NCBI GenBank assembly: GCA_031265595.1
Contig: JAISCM010000239.1
Location: 1 to 11,338 of the forward strand
Length of the DNA: 11,338 nt
Direction: 5' to 3'
Source of the DNA: Tannerellaceae bacterium
GTDB taxonomy: Bacteria; Bacteroidota; Bacteroidia; Bacteroidales; Tannerellaceae
Below, piece after piece: positions 1 through 5,932 of the stretch (its first letter is position 1; each line of letters starts with the position of its first letter). The position numbers and the translations under genes were made by a program. Below the pieces are notes generated by a model. The model searched no databases. It saw nothing but the letters and a program-made list of their open reading frames with translations, and was not told the origin of the DNA.

Positions 1-342
1 ATAATCTTCTTGTAGATCAGGTGTGAATCTAATGGTAGGATAGTATATGGAATATACGCCTTTTATAGTATGTATTGCGCTTATGGTTGCCGAATGATCG
101 TTCGGGTCTTCTTTTTCTATTTCAATGATATACTCAAATGTTGTATCATAAAACGTTAGCGTTCTGTAATTATATTCGGGAGATTCTCCTCCTATCCAAA
201 TGGTTGTATCCCTGCATTCCCAGTTACCCTGTAGATTAAAAACTGTAGGAGGATCAACTTCCAGATCCTTGTCTTTGCAGCGGGTAAAACAAAAGGATAG
301 CCCTAAAAGAAGAAGTAGTGATAGATTGGCTGTTTTTCTCAT
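1..342 (-). CDS. Lipoprotein, N-terminal part (runs off left edge)
   Basis: Reading the minus strand from ATG at 342-340 gives 114 open codons to the window edge, with no stop. The protein starts MRKTANLSLLLLLGLSF and then CFTRC, a lipoprotein signal peptide with Cys22 as the likely lipidated residue (Cys18 is an alternative). The residues after it (KDKD, then LEVD) are acidic, like the Bacteroidetes signal that exports lipoproteins to the cell surface. The mature part has a GNW motif near residues 39-41 and alternating beta-strand-like stretches. That recalls small lipocalin-like Bacteroidetes lipoproteins, but I do not recognise the family. A sigma-ABfr-type promoter lies just upstream, divergent from the mutase gene. 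The function is unknown and the C-terminus lies outside the window. Confidence 0.8.
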   Translation of the reverse strand, partial: MRKTANLSLLLLLGLSFCFTRCKDKDLEVDPPTVFNLQGNWECRDTTIWIGGESPEYNYRTLTFYDTTFEYIIEIEKEDPNDHSATISAIHTIKGVYSIYYPTIRFTPDLQEDY

Positions 343-366
343 GATCTCTTTTTTTTGTTTAGCGAA

Positions 367-397
367 CAAACATAGAAAAAATAGTTAGTACAAAAAA
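367..397 (-). promoter_or_regulatory. sigma-ABfr-type promoter of the lipoprotein gene
   Basis: The minus strand carries TATGTTTG (374-367), an exact match to the Bacteroidetes -7 element TAnnTTTG. TTTTTTG (397-391) lies 16 bp upstream as a candidate -33 element, somewhat closer than the usual 19-21 bp. The start codon is 24 nt downstream of the -7 element. Confidence 0.55.
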
Positions 398-437
398 TCC
401 CTCTGCCATGTTTTTTAGCATAAGTCTGTTATTTCGG

Positions 438-467
438 TTGGTAGTTGGCGATTAATTAATATATTTG
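438..467 (+). promoter_or_regulatory. sigma-ABfr-type promoter of the mutase gene
   Basis: TTG at 438-440, a 19-bp spacer and TATATTTG at 460-467 match the Bacteroidetes consensus (-33 TTG, -7 TAnnTTTG) in sequence and spacing. Transcription should start near 472, giving a leader of about 40 nt before the ATG at 513. The leader has no clear Shine-Dalgarno sequence, which is usual in this phylum. Confidence 0.7.
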
Positions 468-512
468 CTCCTCCTAAACAAAAACGAATTATAGTAATAT
501 ACATCAATAATT

Positions 513-2261
513 ATGGAAAACAGCGAGTTATTAGAAATGGTAAGAAACCGGGCAAAAGGTTGGCTTACGCAGAGCTACAACGAAGAAACACGCAGAGATG
601 TACAAGCATTGCTTGACAAGGAAGACCCTACCGATTTAATCGACGCTTTTTACAAAGAACTTGAATTCGGAACAGGCGGCTTGCGGGGCGTTATGGGCGT
701 AGGAACCAATCGGATGAATATCTATACGGTTGGCGCGGCTACACAAGGCTTGTCTAATTATCTGAAAAAGCAATTCGGAGAGTTGAAGCAGATAAAAGTT
801 GTTATCGGGCACGACTGCCGTAACAATAGTCGCAAATTTGCAGAGATTTCGGCCGACATCTTTTCTGCCAATGGCATTAAGGCTTATTTGTATGACGATC
901 TACGGCCAACGCCTGAGATGTCGTATACCATTCGGAAGCTGGGATGCCAGAGCGGGATCATCCTTACGGCCTCGCATAATCCAAAAGAGTACAACGGGTA
1001 TAAGGCCTATTGGGATGACGGCGCACAGATGATTGCTCCCCATGATAAAAATACAATTGCCGAAGTAAACAAAATACGGAACGCTGCGGACATCAAATTT
1101 AAAGGGAATAAAGACCTGATTGAAATTATCGGAGCAGAGATAGACGCAGCATACATCGAAGCGCTGGCCGGTATTTCGTTGTCGAAAGACGCTATCAGTC
1201 GGCATAGCGACCTCAAGATTGTCTATACGCCGATCCATGGGACGGGGGTACGCATCGTGCCGGATACATTAAAAGCGTTTGGGTTTACCCAGGTCATACA
1301 CGTACCGGAGCAGGATGTGGTGAGCGGCGATTTCCCTACAGTCATCTCGCCCAACCCGGAAGAGCCGGCTGCGCTTGCCATGGCGGTAGAAAAAGCAAAA
1401 GAGACAGACGCCGAATTAGTGTTGGCAACCGACCCCGATGGCGACCGTGTAGGGGCCGCCGTAAAGAATAACGAAGGCGAATGGGTGTTGCTCAATGGCA
1501 ATCAGACGGCCTTGCTGTTTGTGTATTATCTGATCACCCGCTGGCGGGAATTGGGCAGGCTGGAAGGGAAAGAATACATTGTAAAAACCATTGTAACCAC
1601 CGAACTTGTCCGCACAATAGCCGAAAAGAACGGCGTAGAGCTGTATGATGTGTACACCGGATTCAAATGGATCGCCAACGTAATGCGTGAGAATGAAGGA
1701 AAGAAGAGCTACATCGGCGGAGGAGAAGAGAGCTACGGCTTCCTGTGTGAAGACTTTGTGCGTGATAAAGACGCCGTATCCGCCTGCGCTATCCTGGCCG
1801 AAATGACGGCTTGGGCAAAAGATCAGGGGCTGTCTCTCTATCAATTATTGCAACGTATCTATGTGGAATACGGCTTCTCGCTCGAAAAAGGCATCTCCGT
1901 TGTAAAGAAAGGCAAAAGCGGAGCGGAAGAAATAGAAGCGATGATGACTGACTACCGGAAGAATCCATTAACGGAAATAGCCGGCTCCCAAGTAGCTTTC
2001 ATCTATGACTATTCTACCTTAAAAGGCTATAGCTGCCAGGATAAGGAGACGCTTATACTGGATATGCCCACCACCTCCAATGTACTTCAATACGTAACGG
2101 AAGACAAAACAAAGGTATCCATCCGCCCTTCGGGCACAGAGCCTAAGATTAAATTCTATTGCGAAGTACATTATAAAGTAAGTAACCTCGAAGAACTGGC
2201 CGAAGCCCGGCAAGCAGCAGAAGAAAAGATAGAACAAATCAGAGCCTCACTAAGGATCTAA
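513..2261 (+). CDS. pgcA: Phosphoglucomutase/phosphomannomutase (alpha-D-phosphohexomutase family)
   Basis: This cytoplasmic enzyme should interconvert glucose-1-phosphate and glucose-6-phosphate (or mannose phosphates), linking glycolysis to sugar-nucleotide and polysaccharide synthesis. All four signatures of the superfamily are visible in its 582 residues: the phosphoserine loop TASHNP (152-157, catalytic Ser154), the Mg-binding DPDGDR (307-312), the sugar-binding GGGEESYGF (402-410) and the phosphate-binding RPSGTEPK (538-545). The length and the SHNPKEYNGYK sequence fit the PGM2/PgcA-like subgroup rather than the shorter ManB/AlgC type. The start is supported by a well-spaced promoter and by the conserved N-terminal FGTGGLRG (52-59). 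Substrate preference cannot be read from the sequence, so the symbol denotes the subgroup only. It has its own promoter; the regulator gene begins 53 bp downstream with no terminator between, so read-through is possible. Confidence 0.93.
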   Translation: MENSELLEMVRNRAKGWLTQSYNEETRRDVQALLDKEDPTDLIDAFYKELEFGTGGLRGVMGVGTNRMNIYTVGAATQGLSNYLKKQFGELKQIKVVIGHDCRNNSRKFAEISADIFSANGIKAYLYDDLRPTPEMSYTIRKLGCQSGIILTASHNPKEYNGYKAYWDDGAQMIAPHDKNTIAEVNKIRNAADIKFKGNKDLIEIIGAEIDAAYIEALAGISLSKDAISRHSDLKIVYTPIHGTGVRIVPDTLKAFGFTQVIHVPEQDVVSGDFPTVISPNPEEPAALAMAVEKAKETDAELVLATDPDGDRVGAAVKNNEGEWVLLNGNQTALLFVYYLITRWRELGRLEGKEYIVKTIVTTELVRTIAEKNGVELYDVYTGFKWIANVMRENEGKKSYIGGGEESYGFLCEDFVRDKDAVSACAILAEMTAWAKDQGLSLYQLLQRIYVEYGFSLEKGISVVKKGKSGAEEIEAMMTDYRKNPLTEIAGSQVAFIYDYSTLKGYSCQDKETLILDMPTTSNVLQYVTEDKTKVSIRPSGTEPKIKFYCEVHYKVSNLEELAEARQAAEEKIEQIRASLRI

Positions 2262-2270
2262 TTTTCCAAC

Positions 2271-2310
2271 CTACCTGACTACCTGACTACTTTGACTACT
2301 TTGACTACTT
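2271..2310. repeat. Short tandem repeat just before the regulator gene
   Basis: The gap between the mutase and the response regulator is almost entirely a degenerate tandem repeat: CTACCTGA twice (2271-2286), CTACTTTGA twice (2287-2304), then a partial CTACTT. It ends 4 nt before the ATG at 2315. The region contains no recognisable promoter, terminator or Shine-Dalgarno site. Confidence 0.8.
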
Positions 2311-2314
2311 GCTT

Positions 2315-3667
2315 ATGATTCTGATTTGTGATGACGACATGACTGTGCGGGCTTCGCTGACGTTGGTACTGAAGCGGGCCGGCTATCAGGTGGAGACAGC
2401 TTCCACGCCGAAGGAAGCCATTGCCTTTGTGCGGCAAACAAGCCCGGAGCTGATCCTGATGGATATGAATTATACCCATACCACCACCGGCGAAGAAGGA
2501 CTACAACTACTGGCAGAGATACGCGTCTTTTGCCCGGATGTGCCGGTGATACTGATTACGGCATGGGGCTCGATAGGCCTGGCCGTAAAAGGAATTAAAG
2601 CCGGAGCGTTCGACTTCATCACAAAGCCATGGAATAACCTGCTGCTGCTGAATACCATCCAGACGGCCATCCAGTTGAGCCGGCAAGACGGGAAGCAAAA
2701 GGAAACGCCGCCGCCCCCCCTGGCGTTGCAGGATACGATCATCGGCCGTTCTCCCCTGCTGGCGCAGGTATTACAGACTGTAAACCGGATTGCGCATACG
2801 AACGCCTCGGTATTAATTACCGGCGAAAGCGGCACAGGCAAAGAATTGATAGCCGAAGCGATCCATCAGGCAAGCCACCGGCGGGAGAAGCCTTTTATAA
2901 AGGTAAACCTGGGTGGTATCTCACAGTCGTTGTTTGAGAGCGAAATGTTCGGACATAAGCAGGGAGCCTTCACCGATGCCCGTCGAGACCGTGCCGGACG
3001 CTTTGAATTGGCAGACAAAGGAACGATCTTTCTGGACGAAATAGGCGAGCTGGATGTAGTATGCCAGGTAAAACTTCTGCGCGTTCTTCAGGATCGTACC
3101 TTTGAAGTATTGGGCGACAGCCGACCGCGCCAGGTGGATACGCGTGTGATAAGCGCAACCAACCGTCACCTGGCGGAAATGGTTACCCGGGGCGCCTTCC
3201 GCGAAGACTTGTTTTACCGCATCAATTTAATCACCATACGCGTACCTTCCCTGCGGGAACGCCTGGAAGACCTTCCCCTGCTGGTGGCGCACTTTGTACG
3301 AAAACAGGCGGAAGCAAACCAGACGGAGCCGGCAGAGATCGCTGCGGATGCCTACGATTTCCTGCGGATGCTTCCCTGGCCGGGCAATATCAGGGAACTG
3401 AAGAACCTGGTAGACCGCACCATCCTTGTGTCGGGGAAAAGGCTGATTACCGGAAAGGACTTGAAGGAACAGTATATCGAAATCCCGGTAAGCGCGGGCG
3501 CAGAGCCGCAGCCCGTACAATCGCTGGAAAGCGTAGAGCGGCATACGATCCTGAAAGCGGTAGAACGGTATGGCGGCAACCTGTCGAAAGTAGCTGCCGC
3601 CTTGGGCGTTACCCGCCAGGCGCTTTACCGCCGGTTGGAAAAGTATGGTATAACCTTGCCGGAGTAG
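2315..3667 (+). CDS. Sigma-54-dependent response regulator (NtrC/AtoC/ZraR class)
   Basis: This 450-residue transcription activator has three domains. The receiver (about 1-120) has acidic pocket Asp6-Asp8, phospho-acceptor Asp50, Thr82 and Lys104. The AAA+ domain (about 140-370) has Walker A GESGTGKE (170-177), the sigma-54-contacting GAFTDA loop (217-222), Walker B FLDEIGEL (239-246), sensor ATNR (281-284) and WPGNIREL (355-362). A Fis-type helix-turn-helix ends the protein (about 409-447). Once phosphorylated it should form a ring and use ATP to open RNA polymerase-sigma-54 promoters. I chose the ATG at 2315 because MILICDDD begins the receiver fold directly; a TTG two codons earlier adds nothing. 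The partner kinase follows after 8 bp. The linker contains a run of seven C residues at 2714-2720. No sigma-54 promoter was recognised in the window, so its target is unknown. Confidence 0.93.
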   Translation: MILICDDDMTVRASLTLVLKRAGYQVETASTPKEAIAFVRQTSPELILMDMNYTHTTTGEEGLQLLAEIRVFCPDVPVILITAWGSIGLAVKGIKAGAFDFITKPWNNLLLLNTIQTAIQLSRQDGKQKETPPPPLALQDTIIGRSPLLAQVLQTVNRIAHTNASVLITGESGTGKELIAEAIHQASHRREKPFIKVNLGGISQSLFESEMFGHKQGAFTDARRDRAGRFELADKGTIFLDEIGELDVVCQVKLLRVLQDRTFEVLGDSRPRQVDTRVISATNRHLAEMVTRGAFREDLFYRINLITIRVPSLRERLEDLPLLVAHFVRKQAEANQTEPAEIAADAYDFLRMLPWPGNIRELKNLVDRTILVSGKRLITGKDLKEQYIEIPVSAGAEPQPVQSLESVERHTILKAVERYGGNLSKVAAALGVTRQALYRRLEKYGITLPE

Positions 3668-3675
3668 ATTCCCTT

Positions 3676-4974
3676 ATGAAGCCGAAGTGGGTGTTTTGGG
3701 TCATCGTCGTTTCTGTTGCGCTGCTTTTTACGGGCGCCGGCTTTGCTCTCTTTTACGGCCGGCATTTTCCCTTTTGGGTGATGCAGGGGATCGCGCTTGC
3801 CTCGCTGCTGTTTTCCCTTTTCCTCTATCGCACGCTGATCCGCCCCTATCAGTTACTGCTGAGCGGGATGGACTTATTGAAAGAACAAGACTTTACTACG
3901 CACCTCCGCCCGGTAAAAAACAAAGACGCCGACCAGGTAATCGACATCTTCAACCGGATGATCACCCATTTACGTAACGAACGGCTACAGGTAAGAGAGA
4001 AGAACCAGTTCCTCGATTTACTGATCAAAGCCTCCCCGCAAGGCATTATTATTCTTACGTTCGCCAAAGAGATTGCCGATATAAACCCTGCCGGACTGGC
4101 CCTGTTAGGCATCGGAGATATAGAAGAAGTAAGAGGGCGCAAACTGAATGACGTGTCCTCCGCCCTGGCCCCGGCCCTGGCTGCGCTGAACCCAGACGAT
4201 GATGTGATCGTGAGAGGCCGAGGCATATCCGTTTACCGCTGCGTCCGCTCTTCCTTTATTGATCAGGGATTCGACCATCCCTTTATATTCATTGAAGAAT
4301 TAACGCACGAGTTAGTAAAGATCGAAAAAGAATCGTACGAACGGATCATCCGCATGATGTCTCACGAAGTGAATAACTCGGTAGGAGCGATAGGCTCCAC
4401 CCTGAGCATCGTTTCCGACATATTCAGGCAAGAGGGGATAAAGAAGTGGGAAGACGTATTGGCTGCCGTAGACGCTTCATACGACCGCTGCGGCAACCTG
4501 GCGCATTTTATAGAAAACCTGGCGCACGTAGTGAGGATACCCGAACCGGTATTGTCGCCCATCTCCCTGAACGAACAAGCCCGCGCCGTAGAAGCCCTTA
4601 CCCGTATGGAGTGCCAGCAACGCGGCATCCGGCTGAAATTAATCCTTGCCGAAAGCGCGCCAGACGTTCAGGCAGACGGCATCCAGTTAGAACAAGTATT
4701 GGTAAACATCATCAAAAACGCCTACGAAGCGATCGGGCAGCAAGGTGAGATACGCATCGTCACCTCCGCATCCCCCCTGTCTATCCGCATAGAAGACAAT
4801 GGCCCCGGTATAGGCGAACAAACCCAGGAGAAACTATTCACCCCTTTCTTTACCACCAAGCCGGCAGGCAAAGGAATCGGCCTACTGTTTGTCCGCGACG
4901 TATTGATCAATCACGGTTGCCGTTTCAGCCTCGCCACACATAACGGTTGGACAACGTTCGAAATCGTCTTCTGA
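3676..4974 (+). CDS. Membrane sensor histidine kinase (NtrY-like), partner of the regulator
   Basis: This 432-residue inner-membrane kinase has two adjacent transmembrane helices (about 5-27 and 32-52) with almost no periplasmic loop. It therefore probably senses a membrane or cytoplasmic signal. A HAMP-like stretch follows (about 53-105), then a PAS-like region (about 108-210). The phospho-acceptor H-box is SHEVNNSVGAI, with His230. The ATPase domain has the N-box around Asn348, G1 box DNGPGIG (374-380), the F-box FFTTKP (391-396) and G2 box GKGIGL (398-403). It should autophosphorylate on His230 and pass phosphate to Asp50 of the regulator encoded 8 bp upstream. The NNSVGA variant of the H-box resembles Bacteroidetes NtrY-like kinases from memory. 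The input signal is unknown. Confidence 0.92.
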   Translation: MKPKWVFWVIVVSVALLFTGAGFALFYGRHFPFWVMQGIALASLLFSLFLYRTLIRPYQLLLSGMDLLKEQDFTTHLRPVKNKDADQVIDIFNRMITHLRNERLQVREKNQFLDLLIKASPQGIIILTFAKEIADINPAGLALLGIGDIEEVRGRKLNDVSSALAPALAALNPDDDVIVRGRGISVYRCVRSSFIDQGFDHPFIFIEELTHELVKIEKESYERIIRMMSHEVNNSVGAIGSTLSIVSDIFRQEGIKKWEDVLAAVDASYDRCGNLAHFIENLAHVVRIPEPVLSPISLNEQARAVEALTRMECQQRGIRLKLILAESAPDVQADGIQLEQVLVNIIKNAYEAIGQQGEIRIVTSASPLSIRIEDNGPGIGEQTQEKLFTPFFTTKPAGKGIGLLFVRDVLINHGCRFSLATHNGWTTFEIVF

Positions 4975-5007
4975 ATACGACATACAAAGCTATCCTGCGT
5001 GGAATAT

Positions 5008-5027
5008 AACTGATGCATTCGTCAGTT
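5008..5027 (+). terminator. Weak hairpin downstream of the kinase gene
   Basis: AACTGA (5008-5013) and TCAGTT (5022-5027) pair across an 8-nt loop, 33 bp after the kinase stop. There is no proper T tract, only a TTTT a few bases later (5037-5040), so termination here is doubtful. Confidence 0.25.
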
Positions 5028-5186
5028 TATCTCATCGTTTTAGTTGTTTATATCCAATAGTTTATGGTTTTGCTCACTACAGATTGAAGGTTTCACAGTT
5101 GTGAAAGGAGGGTTTCACAGCCGTGAAAGGAGGGTTTCACAGCCGTGAAAGGAAAGTTTCACAGATGTGAAACCCTTAAACTGACG
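5020..5186. repeat. 10-bp inverted arms enclosing the palindrome array
   Basis: CGTCAGTTTA (5020-5029) and its exact reverse complement TAAACTGACG (5177-5186) lie 147 bp apart and enclose the four 16-bp palindromes. The left arm overlaps the weak hairpin after the kinase gene. The arms could bound a unit or occur by chance; no exact TAnnTTTG element was found between them. Confidence 0.5.
5091..5172. repeat. Four 16-bp palindromes on an exact 22-bp period
   Basis: Four copies of TTTCACAnnTGTGAAA-type dyads start at 5091, 5113, 5135 and 5157, always 22 bp apart. The outer copies (centres GT and GA) have perfect 7-bp arms. The two inner copies are identical, TTTCACAGCCGTGAAA, with 6-bp arms. 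The 6-bp gaps are purine-rich: GGAGGG, GGAGGG, GGAAAG. About two helical turns between centres would place every dyad on one face of the DNA, as expected for cooperative binding of a dimeric repressor or activator. No regulator is identified; an intergenic repeat family is the alternative. Confidence 0.75.
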
Positions 5187-5261
5187 GCACAACTATACGA
5201 AATTAATATGTACAAAGTCCTAAAATTATACAAAGCCGGTAACAGATGTCTTAGAACGCTT

Positions 5262-5335
5262 ACCCCCCAACCCCCTAAAGGGGGGGGCTAAGAGCGACGA
5301 TTCTCTTTAGCCCCCCCTTTAGGGGGTTGGGGGGT
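5262..5335. repeat. Long G/C-rich hairpin with 33-nt arms
   Basis: Arms at 5262-5294 and 5303-5335 are complementary apart from compensating single-base differences (a run of eight G against seven C, and one extra A), with an 8-nt loop. Each arm itself contains a run of C, TAAA, then a run of G, making a hairpin of hairpins. The outside begins ACCCCCCAACCCCCTAAAG. The right side gives G runs of 5, 6 and 3 within 17 nt, and another run of 5 at 5354-5358. It could terminate transcription from either direction or stall polymerase. From memory, similar sequences recur between genes in many Bacteroidetes. Confidence 0.8.
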
Positions 5336-5391
5336 GGGCGAGGTGGACGGAGTGGGGGATGGAGTTGAATTTGGAGGTTATAGAGCAAGAT

Positions 5392-5567
5392 ATACCGCCG
5401 TTTAAATCCTACACAAAAATAGGAATAATCTTTCATATTCAACTGCTTTTCGTGCGATAAATAAATTCACTTATTCGATTTATTTACTAACAAATAACTA
5501 AAAAACGGGACGGACAGCGGAAACAGCCCTGAACGCCTCATCTATTGAGACATTTAAACGGCGGTAT
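5392..5567. other. Candidate invertible promoter segment (inverton)
   Basis: ATACCGCCGTTTAAAT at 5392-5407 is matched by its perfect reverse complement at 5552-5567, leaving 144 bp of mostly A/T-rich DNA between. The segment contains a good sigma-ABfr promoter on the minus strand, whose predicted start falls right next to the left arm. In this orientation it fires leftward, away from the secreted protein gene at 5887. Inversion would place the -33 element at 5517-5519 and the -7 element at 5538-5545, pointing at that gene. Size, arm length, contents and position before a surface-protein gene match known Bacteroidales invertible promoters. There is no transposase and no flanking duplication. 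Actual inversion is inferred, not shown. Confidence 0.65.
5414..5442 (-). promoter_or_regulatory. Promoter inside the inverted repeats, facing left
   Basis: The minus strand reads TTG (5442-5440), an 18-bp spacer, then TATTTTTG (5421-5414), an exact match to TAnnTTTG. It is the only exact -7 match I found between the kinase and the secreted protein. Transcription would start close to 5408, at the edge of the left inverted repeat, and run toward the G/C-rich hairpin with no gene ahead of it. Confidence 0.6.
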
Positions 5568-5615
5568 TTTCAAGCAGCCCAGAAAAACCATGTAACTAAC
5601 AGTATTTAAACCTAT

Positions 5616-5651
5616 AAGAACAAGAAAAGAACAAGAAAGAACAAAAAGAAC
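5616..5651 (+). repeat. Purine-rich GAAC repeats in the leader
   Basis: GAAC recurs at 5618, 5629, 5639 and 5648, with spacings of 11, 10 and 9 bp inside an almost pure A/G tract. The spacing is near one helical turn. It may be simple-sequence drift, a flexible or curved DNA stretch, or unstructured leader RNA. It would lie within the 5' untranslated region if transcription began in the inverted segment. Confidence 0.5.
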
Positions 5652-5804
5652 AATGTGTATGAACATGAAAGACCCGCAGCATACATCTGCTCTACCCTGT
5701 AGGGCTGTGTGGCTGTAACCTTCTGAACAGGGAGACACTAACCTCGCTTTTTATACAACGGGGAGGCCTGCCCTCACAACGAAGACGCCCGCTTCAACCA
5801 GCGG

Positions 5805-5932
5805 CAGTCCCGCGTTTTCAATAAACCAACATGAATAATCTCGCACCGGGACTGGGCGAGGCAAACTAAACAATACATTTATCGTTATGAGAAAAAACAT
5901 TACGCTACCGGCAGTCCTGCTAATCGGACTGC
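5805..5932 (+). promoter_or_regulatory. Four alternately complementary segments around the start codon
   Basis: Segment 1 is CAGTCCCG (5805-5812), segment 2 is CGGGACTG (5847-5854), segment 3 is GCAGTCC (5911-5917) and segment 4 is GGACTGC (5926-5932). Pairs 1:2 and 3:4 can form together. Pairing 2:3 would instead place the ATG at 5887 in the enclosed loop. Mutually exclusive pairing of this kind is how attenuators and translational switches work. There is no comparative support, and the matches are short. Confidence 0.3.

Larger units (their letters stand above)
4975..5886. other. Large non-coding region between the kinase and the secreted protein
   Basis: This 912-bp stretch has no convincing gene. 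From left to right it holds a small hairpin, four phased palindromes inside a pair of 10-bp inverted arms, a large G/C-rich hairpin and a 176-bp segment bounded by perfect 16-bp inverted repeats with an internal promoter. A leader of about 320 bp follows, with purine-rich repeats and several short inverted repeats, running up to the ATG at 5887. Small open frames here, such as a 21-codon one at 5653-5718 and a minus-strand one at 5538-5738, have no support. Confidence 0.75.

Noticed and set aside
2309..2314. TTG start for the response regulator
   Set aside because: The ATG at 2315 begins the receiver domain exactly (MILICDDD), and the TTG lies at the end of the tandem repeat.
5091..5172. CRISPR array
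   Set aside because: The interval between repeats is only 6 bp and nearly identical each time, so there are no spacers, and no cas genes are present.
5392..5567. Miniature transposon (MITE)
   Set aside because: No matching target duplication flanks the 16-bp arms, and an internal promoter fits an inverton better. It cannot be fully excluded without other copies.
5653..5718. 21-codon frame in the leader as a regulatory peptide
   Set aside because: No ribosome-binding context and no amino-acid bias that would suggest attenuation.
5538..5738. Minus-strand 66-codon hydrophobic frame
   Set aside because: It starts in the leader and ends inside the inverted repeat, with no promoter of its own. 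The hydrophobic stretch is the complement of a purine-rich tract.
5874..5881. TACATTTA as the promoter of the surface protein gene
   Set aside because: It lacks the final G of the consensus, has no suitable -33 element, and lies only 5 bp from the ATG.
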